A stretch of DNA of 64,000 nt. It comes from Eurosta solidaginis. Lineage: Eukaryota > Arthropoda > Insecta > Diptera > Tephritidae. The DNA lies in assembly GCF_040869045.1 (NCBI RefSeq), contig NC_090324.1, positions 59,239,346 to 59,303,345 on the forward strand, given 5' to 3'. The position numbers and the translations under genes were made by a program. Of the stretch, positions 46,913 to 56,211 are shown piece by piece (within the stretch, counting starts at the first letter, position 1; the number at the start of each line of letters is the position of its first letter). Under the pieces are notes generated by a model. It did not search any database, was not told the DNA's origin, and saw only the letters and a list, made by a program, of their open reading frames with translations.

Positions 46913-46977
46913 GCCAGATACATTGTGAAAATATATCCTTAAGTCGTTACTGCTTTTATTAGCGGGACGATTTCTCC

Positions 46978-48492
46978 CTACTGTGTGCGAGGAGGCTTTT
47001 TGTGAGCCTTCCGAAAAAACTGAAAAGACTTCACCGTAACATTAGTCGGCCAAATTTCGAAGCTGAGCAATTTGTCAAATGATGACTCAGGAACTCCCAA
47101 CTTGAAGCTAACTCTATTCATATTTGCCAACGCAACATCTTTTTTTACTAGCTTCGTACAACTTAATGCGGTTTTATTTAAGTTAGCTTGCCTAGCCACA
47201 TATTCAATTATATTATCTTCAGTTCCAGATGGCGAAAAAGACGATATATGTAGCCATTTGTAACGATCAGCAACCACCAGATCGCTCGATGCGTTAGATC
47301 CTCTAATAAGAATTCGAGAATTAGTATTTTTCATTTTAGTTCGAGTTTTAGACACATTTGCCCCCTGTCCATCATCCTTAATATACGCATGAGTGGATGA
47401 AGAAGAAGCCGAAATACCCGTCGTTGGCACAGCCGTAATTATGGATGCATACGTATTGCGAGAATTATTTGAGGTTGAAATAACACTCTGAGGCGTCGAC
47501 GTCACAGCATTGGACACCGTTGTATTAGTAGTGCAAGCAGCTACAGTACTAATATTTGAGATAGCACTAATCGATACTACAGATGATTGAGGATTCATAG
47601 GCACTGACGTCACAACACTAGGCGTTGAAGTTTTAGTAGTGCAAGCAGCAGCACTTGCCGATAGTACGGATGGTTGGGCATTCACTGGCACTGACGTCAC
47701 AACATTATTATTTATTGTATCCGCATGCACTGACGTCACAACACTAGGCGACGTGATTGTAATGGCACAAGCAGCAGCATCAACAGCAACAGGCGAGCGA
47801 GCATTCTCATGCACTGACGTCACAACGTTCGTTGTATTAGAAGTATTTGATATGTTAGCACTCTCATTAGTTGTGGGTGGCAGATGAGAGGGATTACCGT
47901 TCCACACATCGGCATTACTCATGACTTGTTTAACTGCGACTTCAAAAGAGCCGCGTAAACAATTTATTTCTGCGGTGAGGGAAGCAATTGTATTGTCTTT
48001 TTCTACCATATCGCGCTGAAACGCCAGTAGAGCTGAGTGCAAGCTATCAAATTTTAACGAGAGTTTTTTGTTGTCATCTTTTAGAGCACTGACCACATTA
48101 AAAACACGAGCATTCTCTGCTCTAAGAGAAGATATTATATTAAATAAAGATACCAATGTTGGTTGTTGTTTGTTGACGTTGTTATGACTGTTGTCACTTT
48201 TTATCGCATTGTCAGGCCTAGATTTCGTAGATTCTAAAGAATTACTTTCTGACAAATTCGAATTTTTGGCAATAGCCTTTTCATCCATCATGAGAGTTGG
48301 GGGAGGAGAGCGAAGGGAATTCCGACGCTGAGTAGCACAATTTTTACAAAAAAAACTCTGCTGGGAGTTCAATAAAAAATCGACGTCTGACTGACGGATA
48401 TCAACACAATTTATGTGAAAGAGATTGTTGCACTTAGCGCACTGCACTTTCGGTTGACTTCTATCAACTTTTTGACCGCACACACAAGGCAT
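46978..48492 (-). CDS. LINE ORF1: PHD-like zinc finger protein
   Basis: 504 codons from ATG 48492. The first 60 residues hold a PHD-type pattern, CVCGQK, CAKCNNLFHINCV and FFCKNCA. A coiled region (about 110-190) with ENARVFNVVSALKDDNKKL follows, then a Ser/Thr/Asn-rich linker with repeated VVTSV segments (about 225-350). The C-terminal part (about 385-500) has RILIRGSNASSDL and WPTNVTVKSFQFFRK, resembling the RNA-binding region seen in CR1/jockey ORF1 proteins. The frame is intact. It probably binds element RNA; the PHD finger might bind chromatin, which is inference. Confidence 0.8.
   Translation of the reverse strand: MPCVCGQKVDRSQPKVQCAKCNNLFHINCVDIRQSDVDFLLNSQQSFFCKNCATQRRNSLRSPPPTLMMDEKAIAKNSNLSESNSLESTKSRPDNAIKSDNSHNNVNKQQPTLVSLFNIISSLRAENARVFNVVSALKDDNKKLSLKFDSLHSALLAFQRDMVEKDNTIASLTAEINCLRGSFEVAVKQVMSNADVWNGNPSHLPPTTNESANISNTSNTTNVVTSVHENARSPVAVDAAACAITITSPSVVTSVHADTINNNVVTSVPVNAQPSVLSASAAACTTKTSTPSVVTSVPMNPQSSVVSISAISNISTVAACTTNTTVSNAVTSTPQSVISTSNNSRNTYASIITAVPTTGISASSSSTHAYIKDDGQGANVSKTRTKMKNTNSRILIRGSNASSDLVVADRYKWLHISSFSPSGTEDNIIEYVARQANLNKTALSCTKLVKKDVALANMNRVSFKLGVPESSFDKLLSFEIWPTNVTVKSFQFFRKAHKKPPRTQ
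47605..47822. promoter_or_regulatory. Four TGACGTCA palindromes in LINE ORF1
   Basis: Exact TGACGTCA copies lie at 47605-47612, 47692-47699, 47731-47738 and 47815-47822, in the coding linker that encodes VVTSV repeats. TGACGTCA is the consensus CRE bound by CREB/ATF proteins. The coding repeat alone could explain the recurrence. Confidence 0.5.
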
Positions 48493-48905
48493 TTTAATTA
48501 AAAGTTTAAATAATTGGAACTAATAATGATAATTTCCAAAAGTCAGCGATTTGTCAAATGTGTTACCATTGTAAAGGCACTTTTACTTTCACAACACGGT
48601 GGGTTTATAGATTTATGAAAGATTTATGAAGGAGCATTTTAAAAACACGTCCGAACTGTACGAGAGCGCAGTTGTTGATATCTCTCTTCCATTCAAATTT
48701 GTTCAGATTCGTAGCTCAAACAATTTAGGTTCTAAAACCATTTCAAATTTCTTTTTCATTCAAATTCGTTCATATTCATACCTCAAACTTGCAACTTTTT
48801 CACAATTCGATTTAGATTATAAAATCATTTCAACCTTCTTTTTCATTCAAATTTCTTAATATCCAAGCATACAAAGCTGCCAGTGTAAGAGTCTTTCTTC
48901 TGCTA

Positions 48906-50444
48906 TTGTCAAATTTTGAAACCAAATTCAAAGAATTGAGAGACAATTTCTTTAAAATTAAAAAACGGGTTTTACATAAAGGTCGTTCTTTACCGACAAG
49001 GCAAGAGAAGTTAGATGAATATAAAAATTCTTTAATTGAGGCATATAATAACATTTTAGTGGAGGCAAATGGTCATTTTGAAACCCGACCTAGGCCAGTT
49101 GCTGTGAATAAAAGTTTATCACGTTGTAGGGAAGAATGAATTAAATGTTTCACAAAACTCAACTGCACAGTTAAAGTACGAACCAACTACAGCGACTTAG
49201 CCCAAGATAACATTTTTATGTCAGATACTGATCGGGAAGAAAAACAATCCTTCGACGTACACAAGACCGATTCTGAGGAGGAAGAATTCTCTGACCCAGC
49301 AAAGCCAAAAACAGTCGATAGTCGTATCGGTAAACAAAGTGGTTCTTTATCTCATACTGAAAATATTTCGTTACAAGAAACCACAGAAGCTGCTTTCGAT
49401 AACCCAGTCGTTACATCAAACAATTCTTTAGGGCTTTTAACAACTTTCTCAAATTCCGACCAATCTCGTACTAATTTTCTAGAACCAACAATAATGGCTA
49501 CACCAGAGCAAAAGAGAGAGTTTATTGGGTCGTGGGCGCCCTTATTCAGGGAAAACTATAACGATGACCCCTTAGCGCTAGACTCCTTCATAGATAAAAT
49601 TGAACTAGTAGAAGGCAGTATAGATCTAGATCTTATGTCAACTTTCATTTCACTTGTTAAATCGAAGCTCGAAGGAAAAGCAAGAGAAGCAATTCCGACA
49701 AATATAACATCTATTCAAGAAATTAAAGATGCGATTAAAAGTCGAATAAAGCCAGACAATTCAAAAGTCGTTGCAGGGCAAATAGCTTCACTGAAATTTA
49801 CGAACAATAATTTAACCGAGTTTGCTAAACGAGTAGAGGAATTATCTGATGCTTTAGAGAGGTCTCTAATTATCGAGGGCATATCAAAAGCCAAGGCGCA
49901 CGAGACGGCAGTCGAACAATCAGTAAACGTTTGTAGGCTAAATACGCGCTCAGACTTAGTCAAATCAATTCTCGCATCAACCTCTTTTAGTGACGCAAAA
50001 GACGTCGTAGCAAAAATGATAGTCGAACAAAACAATCAGGCTACAGAAAGACAGGTATTAGCTTTTCGATCAAGGTTTAACAATCAAAACAACTTTCGCA
50101 ATAACAATAGAGGCAATAACTACTACAACAACAATAATAGATACAACAACAATAGAAATTTCAATAGGTTCAATAACAATAATAATTTCAATAGGTACAA
50201 CAACAATAATAATGGTAGATACAATAATAACAATCAAAATAGGCAAAACAACAACTATAGACAAAACAACGACAATCAAAACAATAGTAATTCGCGTAAC
50301 ACTATCAACAGTCAAAATAGGTTAGAAAACAGAACCAACACTAACGCCGGAAGTTCAAATAGGCGAAATAATGCAAACGTTCGCTCTTTAAACTTGGACG
50401 CCCCTAAGCAGCGAACACTGAGGGACGAGGAGCTAAGCGAATAA
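48906..50444 (+). pseudogene. gag: Gag of G2, one in-frame stop
   Basis: A single frame runs from about 48906 to 50444 with one TGA at 49137-49139. No ATG precedes 48906 convincingly, and the first strong ATG is 49218. The N-terminal part reads SNFETKFKELRDNFFKIKKR. The capsid-like part has REFIGSWAPLFRENYNDDPL, LALDSFIDKIELVEGSID and SLVKSKLEGKAREAI. The last 120 residues are almost pure Asn/Arg/Tyr repeats, as in G1. Basic N-rich tails are common in this lineage and probably bind RNA. Confidence 0.8.
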
Positions 50445-51503
50445 ATACTAAAAATGTTTTTTGTCTAAACCTAAATTACTCAGATTTTATCGAAATTTAT
50501 ATAACCGGATCTAATAAATTATGTACATTACTAGATAGATAAGCTGATATTTCTCTGATTAAAATTTCAAGCTTAAATAAGCAAATTCCAATTAATTCTG
50601 ACGATATAGTTAATATCACAGGCGTTACATCAAATTCTGTTCCTACCATAGTTAAAATAAACATAGTCCTAAATTTTTCTAATTATTTAGTCGAACATAA
50701 CTTACATGTGGTAAACGATTACTTCAATATCCCATTAGACGGTACATTGGGTAAAGATTTGCTTCATCATAACAAATGTGTAATAAATTATTCAAATAGT
50801 AGCATCTCATTCTGGGCAAATAAAGAAAAAGTCATTATGCCAATCCTACACGGAACAGAAAGAGATATGTATATTATACCACCAAGATGCGAAGTTTTTC
50901 GAATTTTCGACTTAGGTCACTCAACAACTCCACTTTTCGTTGAATCTCAAGAAATACAAAAAGGCGTATTTACCGCAAGATGCATTATAAACTCCAATAC
51001 CCCAGTCATAAAATTAATCAATATCACAAGTGATATACAATTCGTACACAAAAATTCTATTAAAGCAGAAAACTTATCAAATTATCACGTCTATGTAATC
51101 GACAAAACTAAGTCAGATGAGAACCGAATTAACGAAATAACTTCAATTTTAAAAGATCAAATTCCAAAAGATACACCATCTAAAATTTTAGGTCTATGCA
51201 TACAATATGCTGAAATATTCGCGCTTGACAATGATAAGATGACGTTAAATAATTTTTATGGGTAGAAATTGCGGTTAACTGACAACGAACCAGTGTATAT
51301 AAAGAACTATCGTCTACCCTATTCGCAGCGGGATGAAATTAACAGACAAGATACAAAATTACTAGAAAATATTTAATAGAAGAAAGCTATTCTAACTACA
51401 ACAGTCCTTTTATCCTAGTTCCTAAAAAGAAAATAAATGGCAAAAAAGCATACCGAATGTGTGTTGACTTTCGCGCAGTTAACAAGAAGCTAATAGCAGA
51501 CAA
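50445..51503 (+). pseudogene. pol: Protease and RT N-terminus of G2
   Basis: The protease position reads TLLDR and then a TAA-type stop near 50540, so the DTGA site is lost. A frame from 50708 to 51265 gives the linker with PIKLINITSDIQFVHKN-like order and DTPSKILGLCIQYAEIFALD. The RT start (PVYIKNYRLPYSQRDE, FILVPKKKINGKKAYR, MCVDFRAVNKKL) follows in shifting frames, with stops near 51263, 51376 and others, up to SINE copy 3. Confidence 0.75.
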
Positions 51504-51872
51504 GTGAGTGGCGGCCACCGTGGTGTGATGGTAGTGTGCTCCGCCTATCACACCGTATGCCCTGTGTTCAACTCCCGGGCAAAGCAACATCAAAATTTTA
51601 GAAATAAGGTTTTTCAATTAGAAGAAAATTTTTCTAAGCGGGGTCGCCCCTCGGCAGTGTCTGGCAAGCGCTTCGAGTGTATTTCTGCCATTAAAAGCTC
51701 TCAGTGAAAACTCATCTGCCTTGTAGATGCCGTTCGGAGTCGGCATAAAACATGTAGGTCCCTTCCGGCCAATTTGTAGGGAAAAATCAAGAGGAGCACG
51801 ACGCAAATTGGAAGAGAAGCTTGGCCTTAGATCTCTTCGGAGGTTATCGAGCCTTACATTTATTTTTTTTTT
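51504..51872 (+). mobile_element. tRNA-derived SINE, copy 3
   Basis: Same family as copies 1 and 2. The target duplication is AATAGCAGACAA (51492-51503) against AATACCAGACAA (51873-51884), one mismatch. It splits the RT codons between KKLIADK and FPLARIDDIL. Confidence 0.9.
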
Positions 51873-51884
51873 AATACCAGACAA

Positions 51885-52200
51885 ATTTCCATTAGCACGA
51901 ATCGATGATATTTTAGGCAATCTTGGCAGAGCCAAATTTTTCTCAGCCTTAGACCTTTTATCTGGATTTCACCAAATACCATTACACGTAGATTCACGCG
52001 ATATAGCCTCTTTTTCTACTGATCGCGGAGCGTGTCGATGGAAGGTATTGCCATTTGGTTTGAACATTGCACCAAATTCGTTTTCTAGGATGATGACCAT
52101 CGCATTTTCAGGAATACCACCTAACGTAGCTTTTCTTTATGTAGATGGCATTATAGTCATCGGCTGTAGCGAATCCCATCACATCAAAAATATTACCAAA
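51885..52200 (+). pseudogene. pol: RT core of G2 with a changed active site
   Basis: The codons give FPLARIDDILGNLGRA, SGFHQIPLHVDSRDI, LPFGLNIAPNSFSRMM and FLYVDGIIVIG. The active site YVDD has become YVDG. After SHHIKN (about 52187) the reading jumps to the RNase H start, so the RT thumb and connection are deleted. Confidence 0.85.
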
Positions 52201-52696
52201 GATATTACAATACCCGGATTTTTCCAAACAGTTTACCATTACAGTAGACGCTTCTAAGACGGGATGTGGAGCAATATTCAGCCAAGAACATCAAGGCAGC
52301 GATTTACCCATATATTATGCGTCAAAATCTTTTAATGAGGCAGAACAAAAAAAAGCCATCATTGAGTTGGATTTACTAGCCATTTATTTTGCCATTAAAC
52401 AATTCAGACCATACGTTTATGGAAATCACTTTAGTGTAAAATCAGATCACAGGCCTTTAGTCTATTTATTCACTAAGAAGGACCCATCTTCAAAACTTTC
52501 TAGAATTAGACTTGAGTTGGCAGAATACAATTTCACAATAGAGTACATAAAGGGAAAATCAAATGTAGGAGCTGATGCACTTTCTCGTATAACCATTGGC
52601 GAAATAAAAGAAGCAAACAAAAATACATTTGCAGTTCAGACTAGGGCTATGAGTAAGGACAAGGATAAATTTAGTTTTATCGAAAATCTAGACTAA
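52201..52696 (+). pseudogene. pol: RNase H of G2
   Basis: TVDASKTGCGAIFSQEH supplies the catalytic Asp in a frame shifted from the RT. The frame 52367-52696 gives IKQFRPYVYGNHF, SDHRPLVYLF and GADALSRITIGE, then a stop. The domain is nearly complete but disconnected from the RT. Confidence 0.8.
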
Positions 52697-54093
52697 TGTG
52701 AAAATATACAAACATTAAACGTCTATGATAAATTCACTCATAACTTTTCAAAAAAAAAATTCCTCGTATTAGATCAGAAATATTTCATGATAAAAACAAT
52801 AAACAATTTTTAAGAATATGCGCGTATATAAAGCATAAAAGAACAATTTTACTTGATTTTGAATTTTCTAACGAAATAAAGAATTTCGATACTTTACTTT
52901 CGAGGCTAGAAAAAGAAGCCGGAAAACTTAATATTAAGGAAATAGAATGGCCAAAAAACGATTTAATTTTCAAATACATTACAATTACAAATTTTAAAGA
53001 AAGAGGAAATAAGCTTTTACAACTTTTAAAAATTATTTTAATGGATCCAATTGAAACAATCACTGATCAGGAACAAAAATCAAAATTATTAGCAATTTAT
53101 CACAATTATCCCATCACTGGAGGTCACTGTGGGACGAAAAAATTATACGCCAAATTACGAAACAAATTTTACTGGAAAAACATGACAAAAGACATAGCTA
53201 GTTATGTCAGGAAATGCGAAAAATGTCTTTTGAACAAAGTCAAAATAGGAAATAAAGAAGAACTCGTTCTAACTCCTACTCCCAATAAACCTTTTGACAT
53301 TGTCGTAATTGGTACCATAGGCCCATTGCCAGAATCGATATATGGTAATAAGTTCGCACTTACCATAATCTGCGATCTGACAAAATACTTAGTTACAATA
53401 TCAATACCTGATAAAAGTGCAAAAACCATCGCGTCAGCACTATTCGAAGGCTTCGTTTTAATATACGGTGCTATGAAATCCATTAAATCAGATTTAGGCA
53501 CTGAATTCAAAAATGAAATTTTTGCAAATTTATCCAGTTTACTAAATATTCATCACAACTTTTCTACACCATATCATCATGAAACCGTAGGAACTGTCGA
53601 AAAAACCATAGAGTTTTTAACGAGTACCTACGTGCGTACTTAGATGATTCCTTTGATGATTGGGATACATATTTGAGATATTTTACGTTTTGACATAACA
53701 CAACGCCAAATACGGTATTCGATAATAAACTTACTCCTTTTGAACTAGTTTTTGGTAAAAAGGCCATTGTGCCATCTGAACTGAAGAACGAAACAATAGA
53801 ACCAATTTATAATATCGAAAATTATTCAAAAGAAGTAAAGTATCGAATGCAAAAATGCCACGCTTTGGCTAAAGAGTTAGTAGAAAAACACAAAATAAGA
53901 AATAAAGATGCATACGACAAAAATGCACAACCAATAGTTTACTCCTATAACTAAATGATATAGTTTTAGTTCAAAAAGAATCACGGGATATTTAGTAACA
54001 ATTATAGACGGTGTAAATGTAACCATTTTTGATAATGAAAAGAAAAAATACAAAACGGTACGTAAAAACCGCATAAGGGGAGCACCCAGATAA
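52697..54093 (+). pseudogene. pol: Integrase of G2, first catalytic Asp changed
   Basis: 53041-53643 contains the zinc finger (GGHCGTKKLYAKL, CEKCLLNKV), VIGTIGPLPES where G1 has an Asp (IDTIGPLP), the second Asp in SDLGTEFKN and the Glu in VEKTIEFL. A stop at 53641-53643 and shifts around 53690 and 53955 follow. The C-terminal part ends near NRIRGAPR at 54092. Confidence 0.85.
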
Positions 54094-54901
54094 ATAAAAT
54101 CGTATGTACCCAATTTCATTTTGAGATAGTCAAAATACATTTTTTAATCATTTTATTTCACTAAATTTAAGCAAATGGAAAAAAAATGTAGCATACTTTA
54201 CAACAATACTTAATTTAAGTAAAATAAACAGAAAGAAAACGTACGTATAAGTTAATACACAAAAAGAAACCCACAAAAATGAAATTTTGAATTACAAAAA
54301 AAAAAAAGAAACAAAAAAAAAACAGGAAAAATACATTTAAACTACCAATATTAATATATGAGCCGTTTATTTTGAAAGTGTCATAAGTCATTTCCAACTC
54401 ATGGTTTTAAATGCATTGTTATTTTTGAACGAATGCATATATAGATGGTTCTACAATTATAAAATAATAATAAGAATTGCATCTTTTGGATATTGGACTC
54501 TAACAAACTGGAGGCGAGGAGAGATACAAACAAATTATCACTGAACCTAAACGACATGAAATGACTTATTCCACTTTCAAAACAAACGGCTCATATGTAC
54601 ATAAGTAGGCTTCAGGTACAAATAAATGTAAGTAACTAAATTAACTAAGATAACTTACAAAAAAACCCAAACAAAATATATAAACTTCTAATATTCAGAT
54701 AAGTAAATATGTAGGTTAAAATACAAATAAACGTAATTAGTTAAAATAAGCCAAGTTAGCCTAGGTATATCAGCGGCAAAAGTTCAAAATTTTTCTCATT
54801 TTTCTTCCATTTGGGATGAAAGTAAAATAAATCCAAAAAAATTGAAGCCGACAAACCTGATCAACTTGTCGACTTCAACCTTTTTTCGAAAAGGGGGATG
54901 G
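54094..54901 (+). other. G2 3' untranslated region
   Basis: A-rich and non-coding. It contains the TIR element at 54359-54593. A purine-rich run with AAAAGGGGGATG just before the 3' LTR is the likely polypurine tract. Confidence 0.6.
54359..54593. mobile_element. Small TIR element (MITE), mariner-like
   Basis: 235 bp with terminal inverted repeats of about 37 bp (TGAGCCGTTTATTTTGAAAG against TGAGCCGTTTGTTTTGAAAG) and flanking TA at 54357-54358 and 54594-54595. TA targets and the AAAGTG...AAGTCATTTC type of end fit the Tc1/mariner group. No coding capacity. Confidence 0.7.
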
Positions 54902-55233
54902 TGTAACAGCAGCCTCTTGATCTCACCCTGTTTCCCACTTGGTGCTACCCTCTTGTCTATTGTGAATGGAAAACAGGTGTTGAAACAAGTTGGAAACGGG
55001 GAGGTCAGCTCAAAAAGAAAGGCGATGATTATTGTAACGTTGAACGAAAGAAAAAGACTCGTGAACTAAGTGTGCAACTAAAACATATTTAATATATACT
55101 AAACTAACTTAAATAAACACAAAGTAAGCTAAAACAACAAAAATACGTGTTTTTGGTGTTTGAGTGGAGCGTGCGTGTATTAGAGTGCGCACAAGAACAA
55201 TTTTTTGGAGAAGTTTTGAAATGGAACTTCACA
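54902..55233 (+). repeat. 3' LTR of G2
   Basis: 332 bp, matching 36715-37128 except for an internal loss of about 80 bp. TTGG at 55234-55237 completes the target duplication. Confidence 0.9.
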
Positions 55234-55266
55234 TTGGTGTAGCGAAGCACATCGGGGTCCCGCTAG
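55234..55266 (+). other. 3' terminus of Helitron copy 1
   Basis: TGTAGCGAAGCACATC followed by CGGGGTCCCG and CTAG. The GC-rich palindrome just before CTAG is the expected Helitron 3' hairpin. With the TTGG it continues the sequence that ended at 36714. Confidence 0.7.
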
Positions 55267-55766
55267 AATAGTATATATATCTAGTATATATATATATATA
55301 GAATTTCGAAATTTCTGCCCCATTTTAATAGCTAGAAACTTCAAAATTCACCCAATGCTTGCGTATGTGGCATATATTGTTGTCTGAAGAAATCATAGAG
55401 ATCGGTGGCATATATAATATATATCTCATATAACCGATTGTTCAGATAAGAAACTTTTCGCAATTTCTGCCCCATTTTAATAGCTAGAAACTTCAAATTT
55501 TACCAATTGCTTACGTATATAGCATGCATTATTGTGTGAAAAAATCATAAAGATCGGTGGCATATATAATATATATCTCATACAACCGATTGTTCAGATA
55601 AGAAACTTTTCGCAATTTATGCCCCATTTTAATAGCTTGAAAGTTCAAATATCACCAATTGTTTACGTATATAGCATATATTGTTGTGTGAAAAAATAAT
55701 AGAGATCGGTGGTATATATAGTATATATATGGTGGTATATATAATATATATATATAGTATATATAT
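55267..55766 (-). repeat. AT-rich about 160-bp units, opposite orientation
   Basis: Three units with the same landmarks as 26413-27737 but on the other strand (AAACTTTTCGCAATTTCTGC, TTGTTCAGATAAGAAAC). A long TA run ends against the errantivirus LTR. Confidence 0.85.
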
Positions 55767-56202
55767 AACTTACAGTTCTCGAAAGGGGAACTGTTAAAAA
55801 ATTAAAGTTGCGGTGAACTCACTGTTCACCGACCAAAGGAAATACACAAATTTAGTTAAGTTGATACTGAGCTTGATTTATTGTGCACTCGTTGCACTCA
55901 CTAATACGACTAATCTAAAACATATTCTTTTGTTACCAACTAACTTTTAAGTCTAACTTACTTATGCCTACGTTGCAGATCCCACCACCAACCGACATTT
56001 CACAATCGATGAGTTGCGCGTATAGGCCAATACTGCTTATGCTGCACTTCTCACGCCTTATTGGTTGTATTGTGTTACCGATCGCTTGCGCGTGTACTGA
56101 GTCAGCGAAAGTGCTATTTGGGGCAATGAAGAGTTCACATGCACGGCAACGTGAGTAAAGGGTGCGCCATTAGTTAGTATTGGGATTACAGGTGTGATAA
56201 CT
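55767..56202 (-). repeat. 3' LTR of the errantivirus
   Basis: 436 bp. On the minus strand it begins AGTTATCACACC and ends GTAAGTT, with the AGTT/AACT inverted ends typical of errantivirus LTRs. The purine run AAAGGGGGAGG at about 56203-56213 is the polypurine tract. Flanking DNA is TATATATA. Confidence 0.75.
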
Positions 56203-56211
56203 CCTCCCCCT

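Larger units (their letters stand above)
43981..48690 (-). mobile_element. CR1/L2-like LINE, nearly intact
   Basis: Two frames on the minus strand are followed by a 3' UTR and a (AAATA/AATA)n tail at 43981-44001. The 5' end is set approximately at 48690, where G2 leader sequence resumes; target duplication is not clear. The element is almost full length, unusual for a LINE, and its only obvious break is one stop in ORF2. Confidence 0.8.
36715..55233 (+). mobile_element. 412-like Ty3/gypsy element G2, with nested insertions
   Basis: LTRs at 36715-37128 and 54902-55233 flank it, with TTGG duplications at 36711-36714 and 55234-55237. Inside are a TGGCGA primer site, a leader split by a Penelope inverted dimer (37717-42670) and a LINE (43981 to about 48690), gag (48906-50444), pol with SINE copy 3, and a small TIR element near the 3' end. 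Without the insertions it is about 8.5 kb. It lies inside Helitron copy 1. RT and integrase active-site changes show that it is dead. Confidence 0.9.
27738..55266 (+). mobile_element. Helitron copy 1, interrupted by large nested insertions
   Basis: The 5' end TCTATATATATAAAAATAAG starts at 27738 after an A, as Helitrons do. The 3' end at 55234-55266 is a GC-rich hairpin region ending CGCTAG, the Helitron CTRR end. The base after the CTAG is A rather than the expected T. Between them are the gene-like segment (28165-28458), tandem repeats and BEL/Pao DNA (28569-31433), the Rep/helicase pseudogene (31756-36651) with SINE copy 2 inside, and the 412-like G2 (36715-55233), whose TTGG duplications show it landed in this Helitron. 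Without the insertions the element is about 6 kb, normal for an autonomous Helitron. Confidence 0.75.
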
